Part shown: in pieces, positions 27,178 through 37,075 of the stretch
How the letters are laid out: each line of letters starts with the position of its first letter
Numbering within the stretch: the stretch's first letter is position 1
Assembly: GCA_024644535.1 (NCBI GenBank)
Contig: JAHEKX010000027.1
Coordinates: 82,037-146,036 of the forward strand
Direction: 5' to 3'
Origin: Gammaproteobacteria bacterium
Lineage (GTDB): Bacteria; Pseudomonadota; Gammaproteobacteria; Pseudomonadales; Halieaceae
DNA: 64,000 bases
Translations under genes and position numbers: made by a program
The notes under the pieces: generated by a model
The model's input: the letters and a program-made list of their open reading frames with translations, nothing else
Database searches by the model: none
What the model was told of the DNA's origin: nothing

Positions 27178-28137
27178 ATGAATCTGAATCGCATTGACTT
27201 AAATCTTTTGGTGTATCTTGATGTCCTGCTGCGCGAGCGCAATGTCACGCAAGCAGCCAACCAGTTAAGTCTAAGCCAACCGGCCATGAGCAATGGCCTA
27301 AAGCGCCTGCGCGATTTATTTGGCGACCCTCTTTTGGTACGCACCAGCGAGGGCATGGCACCGACTGAGCGCGCACTGGAACTCGAGCCCATTATCCGCG
27401 AAGTGCTGACCAATATTGATCGAGCGGTGCAAACACGAGGCGATTTTAATCCTGCAACTCATAACCGCGTGTTTCGTATTATGGCCAGTGACTACGCGGA
27501 ATCGACCCTATTACCGCACGTGCTGTCACAGTTGCGAGAACTGGCGCCCTTGATCACGCTGGACATTATGACCCCCAGTGATGTCAGCTTTTTAGACGTC
27601 GAGCGGGGTAAAGTCGATATGGTGATCAACCGCTTTGACGCCATGCCGCAGTCGTTTCACCAAACCCATTTATGGGACGACTCGTTTTCCTGTCTGCTAA
27701 GCCCCAACAATCCCGTGCTTGATGATTTCAGCCTAGACAACTATTTAAAAGCCAACCACATTTGGGTCAGTAAAACCGGCATGGGTGTGGGTGTGGGCGT
27801 AAACCCCGACGATGTGCAGCGCTTGGGGTGGGTAGATTCAGCCTTAGCAAGGCTGGGTAAAAAACGACAAATTCGGGTATTTACGCGCCACTACCAAGCC
27901 GCTATGACTTTAGCGGAGCAGAACGATTTAATTGTGACCCTGCCGACGCGAGCGGCGCTGTTAAAGTCCAACAACCCTCGCGTCGTCTTGCGGCAGCCGC
28001 CTCTTAAAATCCCGCCTTTAGAATTAAAGATGGCCTGGAGCCCTCTTCTACAGCACAACCCCGGCAACCAATGGTTGCGGCGGCTTATTGCTGAGACGGC
28101 GCGTAGCCTGCCTGCGCCCGAGCTTGCGTCAAAATAA
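27178..28137 (+). CDS. LysR-family transcriptional regulator
   Basis: 319 residues. The N-terminal winged helix-turn-helix (about residues 6-65) reads DLNLLVYLDVLLRERNVTQA, then LSLSQPAMSNGLKRLRDLFGDPLLVR, which is typical of the NodD/LeuO/PcpR-like branch. The C-terminal effector domain extends to the end. LysR regulators commonly control the divergent gene and repress themselves, so the acyl-CoA dehydrogenase/rraA unit is the likely target. The effector is unknown. Confidence 0.93.
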   Translation: MNLNRIDLNLLVYLDVLLRERNVTQAANQLSLSQPAMSNGLKRLRDLFGDPLLVRTSEGMAPTERALELEPIIREVLTNIDRAVQTRGDFNPATHNRVFRIMASDYAESTLLPHVLSQLRELAPLITLDIMTPSDVSFLDVERGKVDMVINRFDAMPQSFHQTHLWDDSFSCLLSPNNPVLDDFSLDNYLKANHIWVSKTGMGVGVGVNPDDVQRLGWVDSALARLGKKRQIRVFTRHYQAAMTLAEQNDLIVTLPTRAALLKSNNPRVVLRQPPLKIPPLELKMAWSPLLQHNPGNQWLRRLIAETARSLPAPELASK

Positions 28138-28234
28138 CGACACAAAACTGTGACCGAAATGCCATGAAACGGTCATAGCAAAGCCACACCGGGCTTTTAT
28201 AGTCCAAGCAAATACAGGCTTGGACATAAAAATC

Positions 28235-29404
28235 ATGACATCAATCACGATCGTCGGCGCAGGTTATGTCGGGTTTTCACTCGCCGTATTGTTAGCACGA
28301 CACCACCAAGTACAAGTGGTCGACATTTCGCAAGAGCGCATAAATGCGATTCACGACAAGCGCTCCCCTATTCTCGATTTAGACATTCAACGCGCGCTAG
28401 ACACCGAAGCGCTTAACCTGCAGGCTAACACTAGCCTTGCTGGGTCGGTTGAAACTGCTGACTATGTCATCGTTGCAACCCCGACCAACTACGACCCCGA
28501 CACCAATTTTTTTGATACCGACAGCGTATCGTTGGTGTGCGAACAAGCGCTTCAATTCAACAGTAATGCCTTAATCGTCATTAAATCGACCGTACCTGTG
28601 GGCTTCACAGATCAGCTCAACCAAAAATTGGCCACTGATCGTATTGTGTTTTCACCCGAATTTTTGCGCGAGGGCCAGGCTTTAACAGACAACGAATACC
28701 CCTCTAGAATTATTGTCGGCGCACAAACTGACCAAGCACGTGGGTTTGCAGAGCTGCTCAGCAAAGCCGCGAAGAAAACCGACATCCCAATATTACTGAC
28801 CAATGGCACTGAAGCCGAGGCGATAAAACTTTTCGCGAACACATATCTAGCCATGCGTGTGGCGTACTTTAACGAACTAGACACTTATGCCGCGGTGCAC
28901 GGTCTGAATACCAAGCATATCATCGAAGGTGTTTGCCTAGACCCTCGCATCGGTCATTTTTACAACAACCCCTCGTTTGGCTACGGCGGCTACTGTTTAC
29001 CAAAAGACTCTAAGCAGTTACTCGCGAACTACGACCAAGTACCGCAGAACATGATTAGAGCGATAATCGACTCTAACGTTACCCGCAAAGACTTTATTGC
29101 AAATGATGTTCTCAAGCGTCAGCCCGCTACCGTGGGCATTTATCGATTGGTTATGAAGCAAGGTTCAGACAATTTCCGCGAGTCCGCCATTCAAGGTGTT
29201 ATGAAGCGGTTAAAAAGCAAGGGTGTCGATGTAATTATCTATGAGCCAAATCTGCGCGAACCCACCTTTTTCAACTCTCGTGTTTACGCCAACCTCACCA
29301 ACGTCAAACGCGATTCTGATGTAATCATTACTAACCGTCGCTGCCAGATGTTATCGGACGTGCACAATAAGTTGTACACCCGCGATTTGTTTGGCATGGA
29401 TTAA
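28235..29404 (+). CDS. ugd: UDP-glucose 6-dehydrogenase
   Basis: 389 residues (E. coli Ugd 388). It oxidises UDP-glucose to UDP-glucuronate with two NAD+, feeding surface-polysaccharide or lipid-A modification pathways. The Rossmann motif is [11 protein letters not shown] near residue 7. VATPTNYDP and KSTVPVGFT follow, then FSPEFLREG, and the catalytic cysteine lies in [14 protein letters not shown]. The ATG at 28235 is preferred to a TTG five codons upstream. It is a single gene with no polysaccharide genes nearby. A short dyad (TGACCG/CGGTCA) lies in the 97-base gap upstream; its meaning is unknown. Confidence 0.94.
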   Translation: MTSITIVGAGYVGFSLAVLLARHHQVQVVDISQERINAIHDKRSPILDLDIQRALDTEALNLQANTSLAGSVETADYVIVATPTNYDPDTNFFDTDSVSLVCEQALQFNSNALIVIKSTVPVGFTDQLNQKLATDRIVFSPEFLREGQALTDNEYPSRIIVGAQTDQARGFAELLSKAAKKTDIPILLTNGTEAEAIKLFANTYLAMRVAYFNELDTYAAVHGLNTKHIIEGVCLDPRIGHFYNNPSFGYGGYCLPKDSKQLLANYDQVPQNMIRAIIDSNVTRKDFIANDVLKRQPATVGIYRLVMKQGSDNFRESAIQGVMKRLKSKGVDVIIYEPNLREPTFFNSRVYANLTNVKRDSDVIITNRRCQMLSDVHNKLYTRDLFGMD

Positions 29405-29564
29405 ACTCGCGCATTGCTTTCGGTCGATTACGTCCAGCTTTTGGTGGCCTGCCGGCTTACGCAAAGACAAGGTAATCAACACAGTTACAGCTCACTAGGT
29501 TGCTGGTCCTTGGCGTAGACTCACGATTCTAGTCACGAGCTTTAACCTACTGACGCACCCAACA

Positions 29565-29591
29565 ACCCAGTAACCCAGTAACCCAGTAACC
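29565..29591. repeat. Short tandem repeat, 8-bp unit ACCCAGTA x3
   Basis: Three exact head-to-tail copies of ACCCAGTA (29565-29572, 29573-29580, 29581-29588) followed by ACC. They lie about 105 bases before the malate synthase start in the 290-base ugd-glcB gap. No gene is seen in the rest of the gap. Such a tract can change copy number by slippage. Confidence 0.9.
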
Positions 29592-29694
29592 TTTATTCAC
29601 CAGAAAAATGGCTGCGATAACAACTATAGATTTGCTAAATTAACAGCCCTTTCATACACTTTGGTTATTACTAAAAAGACAGACAGGACTCACT

Positions 29695-31863
29695 ATGACA
29701 ACGCGTGTAGATCGTGCGGGCCTACAGGTTGCAACCGTACTTGATGACTTACTCAGCAATGAAATCATTAATGGAACAGGCATAAACGCAGACCAATTCT
29801 GGCAAACAGCATCAGATGTGCTCGCGAAGTTCATGCCTGAAAATCAGGCCTTGCTAGCCAAGCGAGAGTTAATTCAAAAGCAAATCGACGAGTGGCATAA
29901 AGCAAATCCTGCCCCTTACAACCAAACTGAGTACCTTCAGTTCTTAAATAAGATCGGATACCTTCTGCCAGAACCTTCAGACTTCAGCATCACGACCGAA
30001 AACGTTGATGAAGAAATTGCCACCATGGCAGGGCCTCAGCTGGTGGTTCCTGTAATGAACGCCCGCTATGCCCTGAATGCGACCAATGCTCGCTGGGGCA
30101 GCTTGTACGACGCTCTTTATGGCACCGACGTTATCTCTGAAGACAATGGTGCCGAGCGGGCGGGTGCGTATAACCCAATACGTGGCGATAAAGTCATCGC
30201 CTTTGCCAAGGCCTTTTTGGACAAACACTGCCCACTCGCCAGCGGCTCACACGCTTACGTTAAACAATATGCTATTGCCGGCGAGAAACTGACGGCCGTT
30301 TTGCAGGAAGGTAACGTTTGTCTTTTAAAAGATCGCTCGCAGCTGGTGGGTTACACAGGCGCTGCCGAAAGTCCCGCGTCTGTGCTCTTAAAACACAACG
30401 GCTTGCACATCGAAATTCAAATTGACCGCAACCACTCCATTGGCGCAACGGACCCTGCAGGTGTCAAAGACGTTTGCTTAGAAGCCGCCATCACCACCAT
30501 TCAAGACTGCGAGGACTCGGTTGCCGCGGTTGATGCCGACGACAAAGCTCTGGTTTACCACAACTGGTTGGGCTTAATGAAAGGCGATTTGGCCGAGTCG
30601 TTCCAAAAAGGCGGTCAAACGCTTCAGCGCACTTTAAATGGCGATCGTCATTTCACACAACCCGATGGCAGCCCGCTCACATTGCATGGCCGTAGCTTGT
30701 TATTCGTCCGTAACGTTGGGCACTTAATGACCAACCCGGCCATTTTGACCGCAGACGGCCAAGAAGTGCCCGAGGGCATTATGGACGGCCTATTCACCAT
30801 TCTAATCAGCATGCACGATCTAAAACGCACCGGCGCACTGCAGAACTCGCGTACCGGCAGCATTTACATCGTAAAACCCAAAATGCACGGCCCAGAAGAA
30901 GTTGACTTCACTTGCCGACTGTTCGCCGCCATTGAGGACGCCTACGCACTGCCTCGCAATACCGTCAAAGTCGGCATCATGGACGAAGAGCGCCGCACCA
31001 GCATTAACTTAAAAGCTTGCATCGAAGTGGCAAGAGAGCGCTTGGTGTTTATTAACACCGGGTTCTTAGACCGCACCGGCGACGAGATCCACACCAGCAT
31101 GCTGGCAGGATCGATGCTGCCAAAAGGCGAAATGAAGAACAGCACTTGGATTAAAGCCTACGAGGACCGCAACGTCGATATTGGCCTAGCCTGCGGCTTA
31201 CCCGGCAAAGCACAAATTGGTAAGGGTATGTGGGCCATGCCCGACCTCATGGGTGCCATGCTTGAGCAAAAAATTGGCCACCCGATGTCTGGTGCTACGA
31301 CCGCTTGGGTCCCCTCGCCTACCGCTGCGACACTGCATGCTATTCACTACCACGACGTGAACGTGTTCGATCGACAAGAAGAGTTGCGTTCGCGCGGCAT
31401 TGCCAAAGTCGAAGACATCCTAGAGGTTCCAATTGGTGACTGCAGTGGCTTAAGTGCCGAGCAAGTGCAAGCCGAGCTCGACAATAACTGCCAGGGTATA
31501 CTCGGTTACGTGGTCCGCTGGGTCGACCAGGGTGTGGGCTGCTCTAAAGTGCCTGACATTCACAACGTAGGCTTAATGGAAGACCGAGCCACACTGCGTA
31601 TTTCCAGCCAGCATATCGCGAACTGGTTGCATCACGGCGTTTACACCGAGGCGCAGGTGCTAGAGACTCTTAAGCGGATGGCTGCGGTGGTAGATAGCCA
31701 AAATGCGTCTGATCCGTTTTATACACCGATGGCGAAAGATTTTGATGCTTCTATTGCGTTTAAAGCCGCGTGTGAGTTGGTGTTCAAAGGCGAGGAGCAA
31801 CCGAGTGGGTATACGGAGCCAGTCTTGCATGGGATGCGTCGCGAATTAAAAGCCTCTGCTTGA
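29695..31863 (+). CDS. glcB: Malate synthase G
   Basis: 722 residues (E. coli GlcB 723). It condenses glyoxylate with acetyl-CoA to malate in the cytoplasm for growth on C2 compounds, fatty acids or glycolate. Signature segments are present: [24 protein letters not shown] (core [13 protein letters not shown]), [28 protein letters not shown] (core [12 protein letters not shown]), [14 protein letters not shown] with the active-site Arg/Glu region following, [28 protein letters not shown], and [30 protein letters not shown] (core KIGHPMSGA). AGGA lies six bases before the ATG. Isocitrate lyase is not in the window. Confidence 0.98.
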   Translation: MTTRVDRAGLQVATVLDDLLSNEIINGTGINADQFWQTASDVLAKFMPENQALLAKRELIQKQIDEWHKANPAPYNQTEYLQFLNKIGYLLPEPSDFSITTENVDEEIATMAGPQLVVPVMNARYALNATNARWGSLYDALYGTDVISEDNGAERAGAYNPIRGDKVIAFAKAFLDKHCPLASGSHAYVKQYAIAGEKLTAVLQEGNVCLLKDRSQLVGYTGAAESPASVLLKHNGLHIEIQIDRNHSIGATDPAGVKDVCLEAAITTIQDCEDSVAAVDADDKALVYHNWLGLMKGDLAESFQKGGQTLQRTLNGDRHFTQPDGSPLTLHGRSLLFVRNVGHLMTNPAILTADGQEVPEGIMDGLFTILISMHDLKRTGALQNSRTGSIYIVKPKMHGPEEVDFTCRLFAAIEDAYALPRNTVKVGIMDEERRTSINLKACIEVARERLVFINTGFLDRTGDEIHTSMLAGSMLPKGEMKNSTWIKAYEDRNVDIGLACGLPGKAQIGKGMWAMPDLMGAMLEQKIGHPMSGATTAWVPSPTAATLHAIHYHDVNVFDRQEELRSRGIAKVEDILEVPIGDCSGLSAEQVQAELDNNCQGILGYVVRWVDQGVGCSKVPDIHNVGLMEDRATLRISSQHIANWLHHGVYTEAQVLETLKRMAAVVDSQNASDPFYTPMAKDFDASIAFKAACELVFKGEEQPSGYTEPVLHGMRRELKASA

Positions 31864-32002
31864 ATAGGTTTTAAAAGGGGAGAAACTAGTTGGCGCTTAT
31901 ATAGAGCCCTCTGATCATGAGATGACAGCAGCCCCGGCGAATTCCGGTGAGGCGCCTTTGTGCATCCTAGCTGCTGGTCTAGCATATCAGTTTCCAATCT
32001 TT

Positions 32003-32449
32003 TTATAAGCCCCTACAGTTAGAGGGCAAACCTCTTTTGTTAACGAGAGTTGCGGTGCAAATCCAAGCTACGATAGGCTTACCTACAGTGGCATCTTCAA
32101 AAACCGGCGCAAAAAAAACGTCCCCTTGCATGATAGGGTCATTAAACCCTGTGGGCCCGTGAGCCAACGTAAAAACCAAAGCATTATTCGCTATCGAGAC
32201 CGATGTAATTAACAGAGAATGAGAGGTCGCTCTGATACCAGCCTCTTGCAATGATGGGATTCGGCCGTACACGTTATAAAACTCGGAGTAGTTAGTCTTC
32301 TTTTCCCCTGCTATAGCAAGTACTTCAGAAAATCGCGCTCTCGTTACGTAATCCTGGTAAGCCGGTAAAGCCACTGCAGACAATATACCAACGATGGCTA
32401 CAACTACCATGAGCTCGATGAGGGTAAAACCGAACGAATACTTTCTCAT
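32003..32449 (-). CDS. Type IV pilin, second copy (PilA-like)
   Basis: 148 residues, a type IVa pilin. The leader and cleavage site are [45 protein letters not shown] (helix residues 8-47; core [10 protein letters not shown]). The C-terminal disulfide loop runs from WICTATL to LPSNCRGL. It is clearly paralogous to the upstream pilin gene at 32527-32994 (same helix, same SNCRG end), but the globular part is diverged. A strong terminator lies between the two genes and only about 20 bases separate it from this start. This copy therefore depends on read-through or on a promoter inside its neighbour. Confidence 0.92.
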   Translation of the reverse strand: MRKYSFGFTLIELMVVVAIVGILSAVALPAYQDYVTRARFSEVLAIAGEKKTNYSEFYNVYGRIPSLQEAGIRATSHSLLITSVSIANNALVFTLAHGPTGFNDPIMQGDVFFAPVFEDATVGKPIVAWICTATLVNKRGLPSNCRGL

Positions 32450-32467
32450 GACACCGTCTCTCTAAAT

Positions 32468-32496
32468 GCAAAAAGCCGCCTGTTAGGGCGGCTTTT
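32468..32496 (-). terminator. Rho-independent terminator between the two pilin genes
   Basis: AAAAGCCGCC (32471-32480) and GGCGGCTTTT (32487-32496) form a perfect 10-bp stem with a six-base loop. Read on the minus strand the stem ends in a run of five U. It follows the stop of the upstream pilin by about 30 bases. The symmetric A/U flanks could let it act in both directions. Confidence 0.92.
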
Positions 32497-32526
32497 CGTT
32501 TTCTAACACCAACTATTCCTCGTCTG

Positions 32527-32994
32527 TTACGCGCCGCGGCAGTTGGATGGAAGTTTGTTCTTTTGAGTCACGTTAGAGGTGCACGTCCACGCAGTAATCT
32601 GCGTGGTACTATCATTGGGAGTAGCAAATGTTGGTGTAAAGCTTACAGTCGCACCATTAAACTCCGTGCCAAGATCAGAAGTAGCTTGCAATGTCAGCAC
32701 AATGGCATCTGCCGTGATTGCAGCACTAGCTACTAAGATTGAGCCAGGCGCACTGGGTATACCAGCATCAGACACGGTACTTGGGGCATCGCCAGTGGTT
32801 ACCTGATATTCGGTGTAGCTGGTTTTCATTTCACCAGCCAATGCTAGAATCTCCGAAAACTTAGCGCGAACGGTGTAATCCTGATACGCCGGCAAAGCCA
32901 CTGCCGACAGGATACCCACGATCGCAATTACAATCATGAGTTCGATCAGCGTAAAGCCTTGCTGACGAGCTTGCTTCATGTTTTTCATATTCAT
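32527..32994 (-). CDS. pilA: Type IV major pilin (PilA)
   Basis: 155 residues. The leader is 13 residues, then the cleavage site [19 protein letters not shown] with Glu5, the long N-terminal helix, a beta-rich head, and a C-terminal disulfide-bonded loop (AWTCTSN to LPSNCRGA). It assembles into type IV pili for twitching, adhesion and DNA uptake. Cleavage and methylation would be by PilD (36210-37067). It is divergent from pilB, as in Pseudomonas, and a terminator follows. A promoter-like pair lies upstream at 33046-33073. Confidence 0.95.
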   Translation of the reverse strand: MNMKNMKQARQQGFTLIELMIVIAIVGILSAVALPAYQDYTVRAKFSEILALAGEMKTSYTEYQVTTGDAPSTVSDAGIPSAPGSILVASAAITADAIVLTLQATSDLGTEFNGATVSFTPTFATPNDSTTQITAWTCTSNVTQKNKLPSNCRGA

Positions 32995-33045
32995 ATCCCC
33001 ATTGGACAGTTTGTTTGCACGACATCGGAAAACCCGAATGCCTTA

Positions 33046-33073
33046 TTTATACCCTATGTTAGCAAGTTTGCAA
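33046..33073 (-). promoter_or_regulatory. Possible sigma-70 promoter of pilA
   Basis: On the minus strand TTGCAA (33068-33073) and TATAAA (33046-33051) are 16 bases apart, about 50 bases before the pilA start. A sigma-54 site, usual for Pseudomonas pilA, was looked for and not found with proper -24 spacing. Confidence 0.4.
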
Positions 33074-33230
33074 AGCTATAAATTGATATGTTTTAGTTGC
33101 AAATTTCTACAGAAAAGGCAACATGCGGTATGTGTTAACAGACGTTAATACTTAGGCATTACCGCAAGGTTAGCATATAATTTCGGCAAAACAATAGAGT
33201 GCTAAGTTAATTTTTGTTTCAGGAGCGGGC

Positions 33231-34967
33231 GTGAACCAAGCCACATCACCGACAGCAAGCAAAGCGCGACTTGGCGGATTAGCAGGCCGATTAATCATGG
33301 ATGGTCTTATTACGGTCGATCAAGCCATGGAGTCGCAAAAAGAAGCTACTGCTGCACGCATGCCTTTTGTGCAACATTTGGTCGAGGCAACAGGAATAGA
33401 TAGCGCCAGAATTGCCGCGGCCGCCGCCTCGGAATTTGGCGTACCCTTAATCGACTTGCGTGCCTTTGATAACGCGCAGCTTCCCGAACACTTAGTCGAT
33501 ATAAAGCTCATTCAAAAACACCACGCCTTACCCTTGTACAGACGCGGCAAACGCCTATTCATCGCTCTAGCTGACCCGACTAACCTGCAAGCTCTAGACG
33601 AAATTAAGTTCCACACGGGCATCAATACCGAAGCTATTATCGTCGACCAGAAAGCTCTGTCGGCGGCCATTGCCCTTATGACTGAGTCCAAAGATGCCAT
33701 CGAACAACTGGGCGATTTAGAGAGTGGCCAGTTTGAAGAGTTAGAAGTCGAAGCGATAGACGAAAACGATCGCGCCGACGGCGACATCAACATGGACGCG
33801 GACGACACGCCCATCGTTCGTTTCGTTAACAAGGTGCTTTTGGACGCCATTAAAGCAGGGGCTTCCGATATTCATTTTGAGCCCTACGAGCATACCTATC
33901 GCGTGCGATTTCGTGCCGACGGAATTCTGAAAGAGGTGGTCCAACCACCTAAAGCCCTGGCACCGCGTCTCGCGGCAAGATTAAAAGTAATGTCCAGAAT
34001 GGACATTTCTGAACGGCGCGTTCCACAAGACGGACGCATTCAAATGCGTCTTTCCAAAACGCGCGCCATTGATATGCGGGTGAACACGCTACCGACACTG
34101 TTTGGCGAAAAAATTGTACTGCGTATTCTAGACCCCGCCAGCGCGGCGCTCGGCATTGATGCGCTTGGCTACGAACCGCACCAGAAAAAACTGTTCATGG
34201 ACGCCCTCGATAGGCCCCAAGGCATGATACTAGTGACCGGACCTACCGGCTCGGGTAAAACGGTATCGCTGTACACGGGCCTGAGTATCCTGAATACGCC
34301 TGAACGCAATATCTCGACCGCGGAAGACCCGGTAGAGATCAACCTAGATGGCATTAACCAAGTCCCAGTTAACCCAAAAGTGGGTCTGAACTTTGCCGAT
34401 GCGCTGCGTTCGTTTTTGCGCCAGGACCCCGACGTAATTATGGTGGGAGAGATCCGCGACCTTGAAACAGCCGAAATCTCGATTAAAGCGGCACAAACCG
34501 GTCACTTGGTGCTATCGACATTGCACACCAACAGTGCGGCCGAGACCATCACGCGCTTGCTAAATATGGGGGTTCCGTCGTTTAACGTGGCCACGGCGGT
34601 CACGCTAATTATTGCGCAGCGCTTAGCGCGGCGCTTGTGTTCAAAATGCGCACAGCCCATCGACGAATTGCCAGAAGAAAGCCTGCTGGAATTAGGATTT
34701 ACCAAAGAGATGCTAAAAGGCGCCACCATTAAACGTGCGGTGGGCTGCGAGTCTTGCAATCATGGGTATAAAGGTCGAACCGGCATCTACGAAGTCGTGC
34801 AAATTACCTCGACTATTGCCCGAATGATTCTAGAAGGCCACAATTCAATGGTCATTGCCGACGAAGCCCGCAAAGAAGGCTTTCACAGCTTGCGCACTTC
34901 GGCTTTAATGAAGGTCGCACAGGGCTTGATTAGCTTAGAAGAAGCTAACCGAGTCACGGTAGATTAA
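33231..34967 (+). CDS. pilB: Type IV pilus assembly ATPase PilB
   Basis: 578 residues, the hexameric extension ATPase for pilus assembly. An N-terminal T2SSE_N-type domain (to about 150) precedes the N2/PAS-like SDIHFEPYE segment and the RecA-like core. Walker A is GPTGSGKT at 337-344, the Asp box is TAEDPVEI, Walker B is VIMVGEIRD and the His box is STLHTN. A tetracysteine zinc site (CSKC and CESC) follows. The start is GTG at 33231 with AGGAG in front. Homologous to GspE but in the PilB branch, with pilC and pilD downstream. The retraction ATPases PilT/PilU are not in the window. Confidence 0.97.
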   Translation: MNQATSPTASKARLGGLAGRLIMDGLITVDQAMESQKEATAARMPFVQHLVEATGIDSARIAAAAASEFGVPLIDLRAFDNAQLPEHLVDIKLIQKHHALPLYRRGKRLFIALADPTNLQALDEIKFHTGINTEAIIVDQKALSAAIALMTESKDAIEQLGDLESGQFEELEVEAIDENDRADGDINMDADDTPIVRFVNKVLLDAIKAGASDIHFEPYEHTYRVRFRADGILKEVVQPPKALAPRLAARLKVMSRMDISERRVPQDGRIQMRLSKTRAIDMRVNTLPTLFGEKIVLRILDPASAALGIDALGYEPHQKKLFMDALDRPQGMILVTGPTGSGKTVSLYTGLSILNTPERNISTAEDPVEINLDGINQVPVNPKVGLNFADALRSFLRQDPDVIMVGEIRDLETAEISIKAAQTGHLVLSTLHTNSAAETITRLLNMGVPSFNVATAVTLIIAQRLARRLCSKCAQPIDELPEESLLELGFTKEMLKGATIKRAVGCESCNHGYKGRTGIYEVVQITSTIARMILEGHNSMVIADEARKEGFHSLRTSALMKVAQGLISLEEANRVTVD

Positions 34968-34981
34968 CGAGTCAGGATGGT

Positions 34982-36193
34982 ATGGCAGCAAAAACCTTTG
35001 AATTTGTTTGGATTGGCACCGATAAGCGCGGAAAAGAGACCAATGGCGAGCTAGAAGCCACTTCCGTCAGCCTAGCCAAGGCACAGCTTCGTCGCCGTGG
35101 CATTAACGTAAAATCCATTAAGAAAAAAGCAAAGCCTTTATTCGGTGGTGGCGGAAAAAAAATTAAGCCCGCCGATATTGCCCTGTTCACTCGCCAGCTT
35201 GCCACCATGATGAAAGCGGGCGTGCCGCTGATACAAAGTTTCGAGATTGTGGCCGACGGCATCGAAAACCCCAGAATGCGTTCGTTAGTTAACAGCATTC
35301 GCGGCGACGTCGCCGCGGGTAATGCCCTGGCAGGCGCACTCGCAAAACACCGCGACCAGTTCGATGACTTGTTCTGTTCTTTGGTCAATTCAGGCGAAAA
35401 CTCCGGTACCTTAGAGACCATGCTTGATCGCGTGGCCACCTATAAAGAAAAAACCGAGCAGCTCAAAGCAAAAATTAAAAAGGCCATGACCTACCCCATT
35501 GCGGTGGTGATTGTGGCCATTGCAGTGACCTCTTTGCTACTGATCAAGGTCGTGCCCCAATTTGCCGAGACCTTTCAAAGGTTTGGCTCAGAATTACCCG
35601 CTTTTACGCTATTTGTACTGAATATTTCCTATTTCGCGCAGGACTACTACCTGATTATTTTTGGAGCAATAGCCATTAGCGTTGTGCTATTCAAGCGCGC
35701 CAAAAAAACCTCGCCTGCGTTCAATGACAGGCTGGATGAAATATCGCTTAAAGCACCCATTGTCGGTGGCATAGTTCACGACGCGGTAATTGCGCGTTTT
35801 TCCCGAACCCTTTCTACTACCTTTGCGGCCGGCGTACCTTTAGTCGAGGCACTAGAATCTACTGCGGGTGCCGCGGGCAACTCGGTCTACAAAAAAGCCG
35901 TGCTGCGCATTCGTGATGACGTAACCGGCGGTTCATCGCTTTACGCAGCCATAAAGTCCAGCGGCTTATTCCCCAATATGTTGCTGCAGATGGTCAGTAT
36001 CGGTGAGGAATCGGGTGCCCTGGACGAAATGTTGGATAAAGTAGCCAACCACTACGAAGAAGCAGTCGACAACGCCGTCGATAGCTTAAGCTCATTGATG
36101 GAGCCCATGATCATGGCCGTACTGGGTGTACTGGTCGGCGGCTTAATGGTTGCGATGTATCTGCCCATCTTTATGTTAGGATCGGTGGTTTAA
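34982..36193 (+). CDS. pilC: Type IV pilus inner-membrane platform protein PilC
   Basis: 403 residues, the polytopic platform that works with PilB. Two T2SSF domains are seen. The first contains IALFTRQLATMMKAGVPLIQ and LVNSGENSGTLETML; the second contains FSRTLSTTFAAGVPLVEAL and SIGEESGALDEML. Membrane segments lie at about 170-190, 215-235 and 370-395. AGGATGG precedes the ATG. Paralogous to GspF at 8075-9298. Confidence 0.97.
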   Translation: MAAKTFEFVWIGTDKRGKETNGELEATSVSLAKAQLRRRGINVKSIKKKAKPLFGGGGKKIKPADIALFTRQLATMMKAGVPLIQSFEIVADGIENPRMRSLVNSIRGDVAAGNALAGALAKHRDQFDDLFCSLVNSGENSGTLETMLDRVATYKEKTEQLKAKIKKAMTYPIAVVIVAIAVTSLLLIKVVPQFAETFQRFGSELPAFTLFVLNISYFAQDYYLIIFGAIAISVVLFKRAKKTSPAFNDRLDEISLKAPIVGGIVHDAVIARFSRTLSTTFAAGVPLVEALESTAGAAGNSVYKKAVLRIRDDVTGGSSLYAAIKSSGLFPNMLLQMVSIGEESGALDEMLDKVANHYEEAVDNAVDSLSSLMEPMIMAVLGVLVGGLMVAMYLPIFMLGSVV

Positions 36194-36209
36194 CTGCCAA
36201 GATACTACT

Positions 36210-37067
36210 ATGGATTTACACACAGTCGCCGCCGAGCCAGCTCTTTGGTACCCCCTAGCCTTTGTGCTTGGCGCCGTGGTCGGCAGCTTTTTAAATGTGG
36301 TTATTCTGCGGCTACCCAAAATGATGCAGCAGCAGTGGCGCAGCGAATGCGAGGCCTTTTTAGAGCTAGAGCCCACACAAACGGACGAGCCGCTAAGCTT
36401 ATCGCACCCCCCTTCGACCTGCCCAAGCTGTAACACCCGCATCAAGCCATGGCAAAATATCCCGATCCTGAGCTGGCTGTTATTGCGCGGAAGGTGCGCC
36501 AACTGCGACACCAGCATTAGCATTCGCTACCCGATTATCGAGTTAGTCACCAGCGTGCTAAGCGTCGTAGTGGCGATGCAATTTACTTACGACTGGGAGC
36601 TGCTGCTGGCGCTGGTCGCGACCTGGTGTTTAATAGCGCTTACTGTCATCGACGCCGAAACCCAGCTGCTTCCTGATGGCATCACCCTACCCTTGTTGTG
36701 GCTTGGTTTGGTGGCCAACGCTTTCGGTGTGTTCACCGACCTACCATCCGCGCTGTGGGGCGCGGTGTTTGGTTACGGCATTTTATGGAGCATTTACTGG
36801 ATATTTAAGCTAACCACCGGCAAAGAAGGCATGGGCTATGGCGACTTCAAGCTGCTGGGCGCCTTGGGCGCACTGCTGGGATGGCAAGCTCTGCCGATGA
36901 TCATACTAATGTCATCGGCAGTGGGCGCAATCATTGGTATTACGCTCATGGCAACGAAGCGTCTAAATCGAGAGCAACCCATGCCCTTTGGCCCCTACCT
37001 GGCCATTGCAGGCTGGTTATCGATGGTCTTTGGCGATACCATCGCGTCATTCTCACCCTATATGTAA
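36210..37067 (+). CDS. pilD: Prepilin peptidase / N-methyltransferase PilD
   Basis: 285 residues with multiple membrane helices. The cytoplasmic methyltransferase-linked zinc region has two CxxC pairs (C71/C74 and C96/C99). The aspartic protease residues fit D148 in TVIDAETQLLPD and D212 in GMGYGDFKLLGALGALLGW. PilD cuts the leaders of the two pilins. As the only such peptidase visible, it probably also processes the pseudopilins GspG-K, since the gsp operon has no gspO. It is followed after eight bases by coaE, as in Pseudomonas. Confidence 0.97.
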   Translation: MDLHTVAAEPALWYPLAFVLGAVVGSFLNVVILRLPKMMQQQWRSECEAFLELEPTQTDEPLSLSHPPSTCPSCNTRIKPWQNIPILSWLLLRGRCANCDTSISIRYPIIELVTSVLSVVVAMQFTYDWELLLALVATWCLIALTVIDAETQLLPDGITLPLLWLGLVANAFGVFTDLPSALWGAVFGYGILWSIYWIFKLTTGKEGMGYGDFKLLGALGALLGWQALPMIILMSSAVGAIIGITLMATKRLNREQPMPFGPYLAIAGWLSMVFGDTIASFSPYM

Positions 37068-37075
37068 GGAACGCT

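Noticed and set aside
29405..29694. CRISPR-like repeats in the ugd-glcB gap
   Set aside because: The repeat unit is 8 bp, head to tail with no spacers, and no cas genes are near.
31864..32002. Terminator between the convergent glcB and second pilin genes
   Set aside because: Only short dyads such as CCGG-N6-CCGG are present and none is followed by a U-run, so no terminator is called.
33061..33100. Possible sigma-54 (-24/-12) promoter for pilA
   Set aside because: A TTGCT resembling a -12 element is present, but the bases where TGGCAC should be do not match; a TTGCAA/TATAAA pair fits better.
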